Counted from the first letter of the stretch, positions 1 to 7,925 are shown. The stretch is 10,690 bases of DNA from Phoronis ovalis (GCA_028565635.1 JAOXYB010061057.1:1-10690), one strand, 5' to 3'. A program made the numbers and translations. Notes: generated by a model from the sequence alone, not told the origin.

Positions 1-80
1 ATACATCAAAATTATTCCATTATCTCGTATTCTTTCAACCTGTACCAACGACCTGTACTCTAATACGTACGTAAAGGTGC

Positions 81-440
81 GATTCAGATTCAACACTAGA
101 ATCTAATTCAGAATCAGATTCAGAACCGGATTCAATGTAAAATCAGAATACAATTCAGATTTAGATACAATGGAAACATACGAAAACATGAAGAGTCAAA
201 TACTTAGCATTTAGAATCTGGTTCTATTGCTGAATCTGGTTCTGATTTTACGTTTTATCTGAATCTGAGTTTGTTCCGAAAGTCAATCTGAATCTCGTTC
301 TGACTTTCGTTGAATCTTGTTATGAATCTTAACCTGGTTCTGAATAAACGTGGTATCTTGTTTTGAATGTGCATCTGAATCTGAATCTAAGTCTGCTTAA
401 TCTGGCTCGAAATATGAGACTGAATCTAGTTTTGACTTTT
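81..440. repeat. Degenerate GAATCT/AGATTC hexamer repeat in inverted halves
   Basis: The left half (about 81-170) is built from CAGATTCA-like words. The right half (about 208-440) is built from the complementary GAATCTG and GGTTCTG words, so the two halves could pair. One longer matched block is TTCTGATTTTAC in the right half (near 238-250) and its complement in the left half (near 138-150). The unit is about 6 bp, or 12 bp when GAATCT and GGTTCT alternate, and is much decayed. It lies just upstream of the NTase-TPR gene. It could be an old simple repeat that duplicated as an inversion. A regulatory role is only speculation. Confidence 0.6.
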
Positions 441-447
441 ATACGTT

Positions 448-458
448 TATATATAATA
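448..458 (+). promoter_or_regulatory. Possible TATA box of the NTase-TPR gene
   Basis: A TATATATAATA stretch lies 118 bp upstream of the chosen start codon. If it acts as a TATA box, transcription would begin near 478-490. In an AT-rich genome such words are common by chance, so this is a positional suggestion only. Confidence 0.25.
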
Positions 459-496
459 GAAAATCTACTTTGTGAATACCCGTACAATTTTAGATC

Positions 497-557
497 ATGA
501 ACAAATCAATTAAGAACTGGCGCTAACGGTTGTCATGGAAGGCAGTGTTAGATGTAA
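497..557 (+). promoter_or_regulatory. Upstream ATGs in the leader of the NTase-TPR gene
   Basis: Three ATGs precede the start at 576. The ATG at 497 opens a 9-codon frame that stops at 524-526. The ATG at 535 has G at -3 and G at +4, and opens an 83-codon frame that overlaps the main coding exon out of frame. The ATG at 552 is followed directly by TAA, a minimal start-stop element. If transcription starts upstream of about 495, these would be expected to reduce or gate translation of the main frame. A transcript start between 552 and 576 would avoid all three. Confidence 0.4.
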
Positions 558-575
558 CCACTGCTCGAAACGAAA

Positions 576-3500
576 ATGGCAAACAGAGAACGCACTGGAC
601 GTGATAAGAGACATAAGAGACGAAACGAACGTACTAACACAGGCAGTCAAAGTAAGCGTCACCAATCTGAAGCCGCATATACATATACTTTTAACGATGA
701 ACAAGCTTTACAAGACAGACTGGCCGACACAGTGCGTGAAGATAACGAAGCAAAAGGTAAAATCTTATAATTCCAGTTGTGTTTAAACAAGGTATCCCGC
801 AAGATAACAACAAAGGAAGGTAATTTATGCTGACTGTATTTGGTTGTATTTGTGAGTTTCGTACGTTATTTATAAATGCTAACAAGTACAAAATATTGAA
901 CACGTTGTCCCACTAATGTTTATTGAGATAATCAGTTCTGTTCCTTGACATGGAAGTACTTATGGACTTGATAATCGTTGGAAGCGATAAAGTCATAGGA
1001 TAATACCTGGATCCGGGAGGCGAAAGTGCTATACTTTTACATTAATTTTGTTAAGATTACGAAATAATTAATGAATACAAAATGAAAAAGCTGGGAATGT
1101 TCAGTATCACTATAGATAACTTTAACTTTACTTTTTAATAATATACTAAGTCTGTTAATTGCTCTGACAGATATTTTTACCTTTGATTTGTATATGCCTG
1201 GTTATTGGTTACCTTTAATATACTCTGACAAAGAGCTCCAATCCATGACATAACAAAAGAAAGTATATATATTTTAAGTTGAATTAACTGACAAGACAAA
1301 CGTTTTGATAATTAGTTCTAGTAGTGTATATGGCCATGCTGCACTGATATCCTCACAAAATTAATTTTAACAGCACATGTTGTTGTGGACAATTTTGCAT
1401 AGATGGTTTAATTTGAGTTGCTTGGCCCTGTTTTTGACAGAGTTGATGATTTAATTAATATTTGGTCCAATATCATTTCTACTGTTCCTATTGTTCATAA
1501 ATCTAACAATCATGATAGTAATGAACAAACTGTATCTGAAAAAAACTTATAGGCATTTCTATCATTTCTAACTTATGAAGGTTTTCATGTTGATCATGTT
1601 TGGAAATGCATAAAACTAAAAAAGTCTTTTAAATCCTGCAGCGCCTTTTACTTTAATTTTTTTACAGAATTAGAACTTGCTAAGTCGTTACGACAGGCAA
1701 ACGAAAATACAGATTTAGAAACCTCAACAGTCATTTTGAAAGAAATGGGACAAATGTATTACCAGAGAGGACTGAACTGTGACGAAATTCAAGAAGCTTC
1801 AAACTGTTTGGTAAAAGCTTCCGCCCTTTTTAATTCCGCTAAAATAAGAACAAACGAGGAAAAGACGAAACGAGAAATAAATGTTGCTATAGCGGAAAAT
1901 GAACAAGGCTTTTTAAAACTCGTGGGTTGTAAAAATGCTACAACGCCGCTCAAGTATGCTTATGAACTAAAAAGAGATATTCAAATTTTACGTAGTACTA
2001 TTGTTGACATGACGGAAACAGCATGGCAAGAGGCAAAACGGAACTATGATAAAGATGGCAAAGATAGAGTTCGGACTTTTCAAGAGAAAACAATTATTGA
2101 GAATACAAGGACATTGTGTCATGAGATAGCTGAAGGTATGAAACGGTTTATTAGAAGTATTCTAGAAAGGTGTTATTGTGTTCTTGGTCCAGCACCCCAA
2201 ACGTTTGCCGTGGTTGGATTGGGTTCACTCGCTCGAGAAGAAATGACGCCTTATTCTGATCTCGAGTTCATGATTCTTGTTGAAAATGAAAAAACTAGTA
2301 AGCAATTTTTTCGAAATTTAACTAATCTGTTTCATTTATATGTATTAAATCTAGGTGAAACACCATTGCCTGCAGTAGGTATAAAGACTTTAAATAATTT
2401 CGATTCAAAAACTGGTGACTGGTTTTTTGATCACATAACTATTAATGGGTTCTGTCTTGATGGAACCATGCCCTGGGCTTGCAAGACTCCTTTAGGAAGA
2501 ACAGATAGTGAACTCATACATACACCTGTTAATATGGCTCAGTATCTAACAGCGGATACTTTACTAAAAGACGAATATCACTTGGCAGAAATATTAAGAA
2601 CTGTAACTTTTATTCACGGTAATCGTGAACTGTTAGATCTCTATACTCAACTAAGTACTGAAGCAGGGAATAGTTCAATAATGAAACAGCATGGATTAAA
2701 AATGTTGAAAAAGAACATGAAACAAAATGCAAATAAAATAACACTGCACAAAAAAGATGAGATAAGTGTTCTTCAGAATGTCAAGAAAGAAATATATCGA
2801 CTTCCAACTACAATTACAAACAGTTTTAAACTTATTTTCAACTTGGATTCTATTGTTCCTTGGGATATACTTGAAGAAATGAAGGCGCACAGTTTAATCA
2901 CTCGTTCGGGTTGTCATAACATACAGATGGCAGTGACAGTTGCTGTACTATTGCGCATAATGACATATACGAAAAATGAGGGACAAAAAGACGATATCAG
3001 CTATTTGCAACCCTCTTTGAATTTTCCTGAATTTACAAAGAAAAAGGCTTATTTTGTAGATTTTTTAGACCTAATACTTCGATATTATTTTTCTATATTA
3101 CCTTTAGTCGAATGTCTAGATGAAGATGATGATAGGCAGGAGATATCATTACTCCAGTTTTGTAATATACTGACACACAAATTTTTTTATGACAAAAATG
3201 AAGAAGTACAAGGAATTATTTTTTATAAGATTCTCAGGTACAAAGATTCTACCAAGTGTTTTAAGAAAGCTTTAGAGTCTTGTAAAAATAAACTGTCAAG
3301 TGCATTACTAATGACTAATATAGGTCTTAACTGTTACGCCTTAGGTGATTTTTGTAATGCTCTCACAAATCAACAGGAGGCACTAAAAATATTCCAACAG
3401 GAAAGTGGTGACAGTTCTCACCCTACTGCTGCCATAATATTAGGTTACATAGGTCAAGTTTATATGCAACAAAGTGACTACGACAGTGCATTGACATTTC

Positions 3501-4579
3501 TGCTGCAATCATTACAGATGAGTAAACAGATCCATGGAAAAGGTGCCCACAATTCTATTGCTGATTCACTAAATGACATAGCATCCCTGTTTGTCGAACA
3601 AGGTGATTATGATAGTGCAATGACACGTTACAGAGAATCATTACAGATGTTAAGGCAGATGCACAGTGATGATAATCATCCTTCTGTTGCCACGTCCTTG
3701 AATAACCTCGCAACAGTGTATGAAAGGAAAGGTGAATATGACGATGCATTACAATATTACCAACAGTCGTTAATAATGAGAAGGCAACTATATGGTGATG
3801 GTGCACATACTTCGGTTGCCAGTTCATTAAATAACATAGGAGCACTGCTGTACCGAGCGCTAGGTGAAAACGACAAAGCAATGACTTACTGTGAAAGTGG
3901 ACTACAGATGTTGAAGAAAATACATGGTAATGATGCTCACCCTGAAGTTGCTGAATCATTAAACAACATTGGGGGAGTGTATTGTGATCAACGAGACTAT
4001 AACAATGCATTAATATATCATCAGCAGGCGTTTCAGATGTTTACTCAGATACATGGTAATGGTCCCCATTCTTCTCTTGCTACCTCATTAAATAATATTG
4101 GAGAAGTATACAGTGAACTGTGTGATTATGACAGTGCAATAACATATTTCCAGCAGGCATTACAGATGGACAAACAGATACATGGGGACAGACCTCATCC
4201 TGACGTTGCAGTGCTGTTAAACAACATAGGGGAACTATATAGTGACCAGTGTAATTATGACATAGCATTGACATATTACCAGCAGTCTTTACAGATGGAA
4301 AAACATATACATGGTGATGTTGCCCATCAGTCTGTTGCCATTTTATTAAACAAAATAGGAACAGAATATAGGTGTCAATATGACTATGACAACGCATTGG
4401 CTTATCACAAGGAGGCATTACGGATGTGGAGGCAGATACATAGTGACAGTGCTCATTCTGAAATTATTATGTCACTACGTAACATATCATTAGTGTACAA
4501 AGCACAAGGTGATAATGAAAACGTATTGATATATGATCAGTTGGCATTACAGGCAGAAAAACAATTGGATGCATTTTGA
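576..4579 (+). CDS. Nucleotidyltransferase (GlnD/DUF294-like) and TPR-repeat protein, two exons
   Basis: The model is join(576..756, 1668..4579), 1030 residues. The donor after 756 (AAAG/GTAAAA) and the acceptor before 1668 (T-rich tract then ACAG) give a phase-1 join that restores a GAA codon. The ATG at 576 has A at -3 and G at +4, and an in-frame TAG lies just upstream at 549. Residues 4-19 are strongly basic, possibly a nuclear signal. A nucleotidyltransferase domain spans about 230-345: the signature has G246-S247, then M-T-P-Y-S and D258-L-E260 as the metal-binding acidic pair, and K333-T-P-L-G-R follows. A helical region at about 424-510 resembles the part after the NTase in DUF294 proteins. 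About ten 42-residue TPRs fill 605-1026. In bacteria GlnD uridylylates PII; the substrate here is unknown. The NTase core looks intact, so a transferase activity on a protein or nucleotide, with the TPRs binding a partner, is inferred. The third catalytic acidic residue was not assigned. Confidence 0.85.
757..1667 (+). other. Intron 1 of the NTase-TPR gene (911 bp)
   Basis: It starts GTAAAA and ends in a long T-rich tract followed by ACAG. It is AT-rich, and no RNA gene or mobile element was recognised in it. Its last 230 bases hold a coding-like frame that continues into exon 2 (see the next entry). The phase-1 join is supported because the competing frame from the ATG at 535 would meet a TAG immediately after splicing. 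Confidence 0.75.
1442..1667 (+). pseudogene. Coding-like frame in phase with exon 2, broken by one TAG
   Basis: Reading backwards from exon 2 in the same frame, the sequence stays open through the splice acceptor to 1553. It meets TAG at 1550-1552, then stays open again back past 1442. A second good acceptor (CCCTGTTTTTGACAG) ends at 1440. The peptide looks protein-like, rich in aromatic and charged residues (for example Y-E-G-F-H-V-D-H-V-W after the stop). Two readings are possible: a relic of an older exon or paralogue lost by a nonsense change, or an alternative exon starting at the AG of that TAG. The exon-1 join at 1668 remains the better-supported model. Confidence 0.4.
3305..4570 (+). 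repeat. Tandem TPR-coding array, about ten 126-bp units
   Basis: The 3' part of exon 2 is a direct repeat of about 126 bp (42 codons). Each unit carries a variant of S-L-N-N-I-G-x-V-Y, then D-Y-D-x-A-L, then S-L-Q-M and I-H-G-D. This is the kinesin-light-chain-like TPR pattern of paired helices. Nine units are full and the tenth is cut short by the stop codon. The fifth unit has one extra residue in its first helix-turn region (near 3841-3870). Units six to eight look most alike, which suggests recent duplication. Confidence 0.85.
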
Positions 4580-5724
4580 CTGTGCTTAGTTGTATTTTTG
4601 CAGCATTAATAAGTTACAACAGAGTTTTCCTGTGAACACAGAGACTACAAGAATGGCCTTTCTGTAAATTATGAGCAGAAGTCTCAATGAGGCTAATTTA
4701 AGGTACAGAAAGAAACATTTTGGTATTTGTAAATTTAAAATGTGTTTAATTATTATATATAATATCAATATGTGAAATATATTGATATATGTAATCAGTA
4801 TAGTTGCCATTTTTGATAACAATTGGCGCAACCGGCCGCCACCCATTTTTTGTTTCTTCAAAATCTGTTGATTATCAGCACATATACATTTCTTAAAACA
4901 AAGGAACTTTACTTCATATCTTTAGGTATTTAGATGTTGATCCGAACTATCACCCCTTTACACCCCCCTTCAGACACATCTAACTTTTAATCCACGTTTT
5001 ATGTGATAGCGGTTCACTTTCCATTCACGCAGCTCTTTATCTTTTTCATAACTGGTGCTTCTCCCTATAGGGGCTTATCTGTTGCAAAAGCTAACCTTAC
5101 AATTTTTATGAACCAATTGAAAATATGATATACCCCTACTACAAAACTGGGATTAAAAGTTTTAGCTGAGTGCTTGTGGCCGAACGGGGCGGTTTAAAGT
5201 TGCCCCCGGGGGAGGAATATTTAGGTTGAAAAATCAGGATTTTTTTCAGAGTACACATATACGTTACACACTAAAAGTGGTTATTTGCTTTAGTACTAAA
5301 ACTGGTCTACCAGAACACATTATCACGTTTATTTCTACTCTTCCTGGTATTGCCGGTATCATACCGCAAACATATACCAAATTTGCATTTTAGAAACATA
5401 GACATGCGCCTTAACTCTCATTACAAATGAAAGGGACCTAAAATATTAATTAAAATTAGTGTTTTATGTAGATTAAACAATGCAAATTATGATTCCATAT
5501 TTTTCTAGTGGGGTTCTTTAGACACAGGGGTGATATAAGATGACAAACATAACCAATTTCACCCTCATGCAATTGACTCTACTGGTGCAACCCGCCATGT
5601 ATTTGCACAAGAAATAACACTATTCCACTAAAGTATTTTTGCTCAAGTTAAAAAAATTAAATAAGTGTTAAAAAAGTTCCATTTTCTCAACGATATTCTT
5701 AGTATGTATCTTGTGCAGTTCAAA
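4580..5724. other. Stretch without a recognised gene downstream of the NTase-TPR gene
   Basis: No convincing coding frame was seen. The 3' untranslated region must begin here, but no AATAAA lies close to the stop. The first near-consensus signal is ATTAAA at 5152-5157, and AATAAA words appear only from about 5910 onwards. An inverted repeat with perfect 10-bp arms (4762-4771 and 4779-4788, 7-base loop) could fold in the RNA. A GC-rich patch (about 5170-5215) with a CCCCCGGGGG palindrome at 5203-5212 stands out from the AT-rich background and may be part of an unrecognised repeat. Confidence 0.4.
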
Positions 5725-5844
5725 TTAAGCCTCTGTACTACTCAACTTGACTAATGGGAATGCTTCAACCACCAGACGGCGTCTCAGGTCCACATGTTTT
5801 ACCACTCCAACTTGTGCTAAAGCAGCTAACACAGATGTATACAC
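5725..5844 (-). CDS. Short coding-like frame, unrecognised, possibly a terminal exon
   Basis: On the minus strand 39 codons are open and end in TAA at 5727-5725. The peptide has a regular helical look (L-A-A-L-A-Q-V-G-V-V-K, then three arginines), and the stretch has more CpG than its flanks. Possible weak acceptors (TTAG, TAAG) lie near the upstream end. The plus strand is also open here, from an ATG at 5754, so the strand is not certain. No domain was recognised. Confidence 0.2.
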   Translation of the reverse strand: MYTSVLAALAQVGVVKHVDLRRRLVVEAFPLVKLSSTEA

Positions 5845-5945
5845 TTATAAAACACCTTTTTTTTACAAAACAGCTATTTTATCGGGTAAGGGAAATGCTG
5901 AAACGGATTGTGAATAAAAATTGTTATTTTCTTGTCACTATCCCA

Positions 5946-6013
5946 GAATGCAACAGTGGTCATCTTTCTAGTTCCAGAAATTAGTTGAATGCAAAACAAA
6001 GTTGTACTATTGG
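5946..6013 (+). other. Possible exon bounded by strong splice sites
   Basis: A pyrimidine-rich acceptor (TTTTCTTGTCACTATCCCAG) ends at 5945, and a near-consensus donor (TTGG/GTAAGTAT) begins at 6014. All three frames contain a stop, so if used it would be mostly 5' untranslated. An ATG at 5989 then opens eight codons that leave the exon in phase 1. That phase fits the exon-like segments at 6290-6319 and 6953-7182. The Kozak context of this ATG is poor (T at -3, C at +4). Confidence 0.25.
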
Positions 6014-6289
6014 GTAAGTATTGTAAAATGAAATTTGTTTATTGTTAGTTTTGCTTGATATTGTGAATTCATGTCTCTGGTCACATAGTTTATGAAATAT
6101 GTTCAATAGAAATAAAAGTAATAAAAAATTGTACTTGGAACATCTTTTTAGTGATGGACATGTTACAGGTAACAAAATAGATGTTGACACTGCTGAAAAA
6201 AAAAATAAAATCTGAATTTTGTGCTGATGGATTAAAAATGTTTACAGCTGTGTAGTATTTAAACTCTACTCCAATTAATTTGTTTTCAG

Positions 6290-6319
6290 CATTCGCTAGA
6301 AAGAGTGCATTTTCTGCAG
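6290..6319 (+). other. Possible 30-nt microexon
   Basis: A strong acceptor (AATTAATTTGTTTTCAG) ends at 6289 and a CAG/GTTAAC donor follows 6319. The 30 bases are open in two useful phases. In phase 1 they link the ATG at 5989 to the exon at 6953. In phase 0 they link to the exon at 6368, but that intron would be only 48 nt, unusually short for an animal. The splice sites support the call; the pairing is inference. Confidence 0.25.
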
Positions 6320-6367
6320 GTTAACTGGTTGCTGAGGCAGTTTCTGCCATAACTGTTTCACATCCAG

Positions 6368-6547
6368 CAAGGCTATGATTTGTGTGAAATTTGCAGAAAA
6401 CATAGTTTAAGCGAAAAAAATTCTCTAAAGCAATTAAAAAATATTTGTGAAGATTTAAAGTTAGGTGATGGAGAATCATTCGCACGGAAGATTAAATACA
6501 TTACACTTGTCCAGGAGTACCTGAAACAGTGCAAATGTACACATTAA
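6368..6547 (+). CDS. Coding-like terminal exon, lysine/cysteine-rich, unrecognised
   Basis: A good acceptor (CTGTTTCACATCCAG, with a TAAC branch-point-like word upstream) is followed by 59 open codons and TAA at 6545-6547. The peptide starts Q-G-Y-D-L and has a C-E-I-C pair near its start and a C-K-C pair near its end. Between them lies an amphipathic, lysine-rich helical stretch. The two cysteine pairs could bind a metal, but no known zinc-finger spacing was recognised. A possible internal donor at 6464/6465 (TTAG/GTGATG, phase 1) would splice in phase to the exon at 6953. The upstream exons of this gene were not identified with confidence. Confidence 0.45.
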   Translation, partial: QGYDLCEICRKHSLSEKNSLKQLKNICEDLKLGDGESFARKIKYITLVQEYLKQCKCTH

Positions 6548-6952
6548 CTGAGTGTTCAATACAATTACTGTTGAAACTGCCTCTGTAAGCGTTACCAGAT
6601 GTCTTTACAAGCGCTACATTGTATAGAACCCAAAACAACATGACACTGTAACTTATTTGTAGACAAACTCTTAAAGGTGAATATTGTGTCCGTCTTTATA
6701 GATATATTATATGAACAGGGTTTCAGTTACCACAAATGATACTATAATTAGCTTCCTTGAAATCGTGTAATGTAATGTATTGTAAAGTATATTTTTATAT
6801 TCATTGTATTTGCAGTATTATAGAGAACCTGCATCATTATAAAGATAAATACGTGTTGAGTTTTTCTGCTGCTCTCGAGAGGCAACAGTCTCTGTTTCAT
6901 CATGTCCAGTTTCATGTGTTTATCAATCTGTGATTTGTTATTGTCATCACAG
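6548..6952. other. Non-coding stretch between two exon-like islands
   Basis: It is AT-rich with frequent stops in all frames. An AATACA word shortly after the 6547 stop could serve as a minor polyadenylation signal. The end forms a pyrimidine-rich tract (TTTGTTATTGTCATCACAG) that serves as the acceptor of the next exon. Nothing else was recognised. Confidence 0.4.
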
Positions 6953-7182
6953 GGTCACTCAGCATTCAGTTCGGCAGAACTCAACTATCCCTATACTTGG
7001 GAGACAATTTGGGGATGGGGGATGGCTGCAAAGAAATTCACATAATACCAGAAATAGCTGCTATTTTTGCAAATATAACAGGATATGTTCATGGCTATAT
7101 AATCAAAGTTGAAATAACCACTGGTAATGTGACTGAGTGTGAAGACCCGTGTGAAGAGCAGGATCAAACAAGGGTCTGTTAA
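6953..7182 (+). CDS. Coding-like terminal exon with cysteine-rich tail, unrecognised
   Basis: A strong acceptor ends at 6952. Entered in phase 1 (GG completing a codon), the exon is open for 75 codons and stops at TAA 7180-7182. The peptide alternates hydrophobic and polar residues like beta strands (S-L-S-I-Q-F-G, L-S-L-Y-L-G-D). It continues with G-M-G-D-G-C, an I-A-A-I-F-A helix, and a charged tail with cysteines (C-E-D-P-C, final C). Joined to 5989-6013 and 6290-6319 it would make a 94-residue protein. Other upstream partners, such as a donor at 6464, also fit the phase. No family was recognised. Confidence 0.45.
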
Positions 7183-7357
7183 TTTTGCTATTACCATGCC
7201 ACACCCATTTTGAACCCTTCAAAAACAGTGAAAAATTACTTTTTTGACCTTTTATGTCACATACTGCTGTATAGAATCCCACAATTTGTTTATGTAATAC
7301 TGATATACATAATATGGACTACCCTGTGTGTTAGTGATGTTAAGTGTGTAACTCTCT
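7183..7357. other. Probable 3' flank of the exon ending at 7182
   Basis: Short AT-rich sequence with no AATAAA or ATTAAA, lying between the exon and the foldback element. Confidence 0.3.
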
Positions 7358-7363
7358 CCCAGC

Positions 7364-7452
7364 GGACACAAAGACGTTGAAACAACGTTGAAATGAAGTC
7401 AAAATGTGACGTTGATTCTATGTTGAAACATGTTTGATTTTGAAAGTAGAAA
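7364..7452 (+). repeat. Left terminal inverted repeat (89 bp)
   Basis: It starts GGACACAAAGACGTTG and ends TTGAAAGTAGAAA. It pairs with 7730-7642 on the other strand with about 93% identity; the last 29 bases on the inner side match completely. Confidence 0.85.
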
Positions 7453-7478
7453 CAACGTCTAATTTCAACGCCATACCA

Positions 7479-7646
7479 ACGTTGAAATCTGACGTTGATT
7501 CAACGTTGAAATCTGATGTTGGTTCAACGTTGAATAATGACGTTGGTTTGACGTTGAACTCTGACGTAGACTTGACGTTGAAATCTGATGTAGGCTTGAC
7601 ACTGCAATCTGACGTTGGTGTGACGGTGAAATCTGACGTTATTTCT
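7479..7646. repeat. 24-bp minisatellite, seven units
   Basis: The unit is close to ACGTTGAAATCTGACGTT plus six variable bases, repeated seven times without gaps. The last unit runs five bases into the right inverted repeat. Because 24 is a multiple of three and the unit lacks stops, 80-codon frames are open on both strands. These are artefacts of the repeat, not genes. Confidence 0.85.
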
Positions 7647-7730
7647 ACTTTCAAAATCAAACATGTTTCAACCTAGAATCAACGTCATATTTTGACGTCT
7701 TTAAAACGTTGTTTCAACGTCTTTGTGTCC
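7642..7730 (-). repeat. Right terminal inverted repeat (89 bp)
   Basis: Reverse complement of 7364-7452 with six mismatches. Its outer end reads CTTTGTGTCC. Confidence 0.85.
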
Positions 7731-7919
7731 AATCTGAAGTTGGTTCTCTGTTGAAATATGACGTTGAGAATGTTGTGAGAAACGCAGGCACACGTCATTG
7801 TATCAACATTGACAATTCAACCAAGTATCAATGTTGATGCAACATTCTGTAACTACTGGGATATTGCAGTAATGAAAATGAAGACACAGGCATAAAGTAT
7901 ACATGTTTACAATGTAAAC

Positions 7920-7925
7920 TTTAAT
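7920..7925 (-). promoter_or_regulatory. Possible polyadenylation signal (ATTAAA) of the minus-strand gene
   Basis: ATTAAA on the minus strand lies about 34 bases after the TAA at 7961-7959. That position suits a very short 3' untranslated region and supports the end of the minus-strand model. Confidence 0.35.

Larger units (their letters stand above)
7358..7860. mobile_element. Foldback/MITE-like non-autonomous element
   Basis: The element is bounded by CCCAG (7358-7362) and its complement CTGGG (7856-7860). Inside are long terminal inverted repeats, 7364-7452 and 7642-7730: 89 bp with six mismatches by eye. A tandem minisatellite lies between them. A further 130 bp at 7731-7860 contains diverged copies of the same ACGTTGA-type words. 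No transposase frame is present, so it would depend on a partner. TGTAACT occurs at 7347-7353 and again at 7848-7854, but this does not fit cleanly as a target-site duplication. Repeats built on CAACGTTGAAA are, to my recollection, common in many animal genomes; the superfamily was not assigned. Confidence 0.75.

Noticed and set aside
535-786. 83-codon plus-strand frame from an ATG in good context
   Set aside because: Not called as the main protein: after splicing at 756/1668 it meets TAG at once. It is kept only as an upstream overlapping frame.
3555-4010. 151-codon minus-strand frame (and 4080-4418, 112 codons)
   Set aside because: They lie antisense to the TPR array. The 126-bp period is a multiple of three, so one antisense frame stays open; the histidine-rich peptides are the reverse reading of the repeat.
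4586-4861. 91-codon minus-strand frame after the NTase-TPR gene
   Set aside because: AT-rich, leucine/isoleucine-dominated translation without splice or family support.
5754-5984. 76-codon plus-strand frame
   Set aside because: Weak start context and low-complexity composition, and it runs through a donor-like and acceptor-like pair (5886, 5945). Its strand competes with 5725-5844.
7418-7676. 80-codon frames on both strands
   Set aside because: They are products of the stop-free 24-bp minisatellite inside the foldback element.
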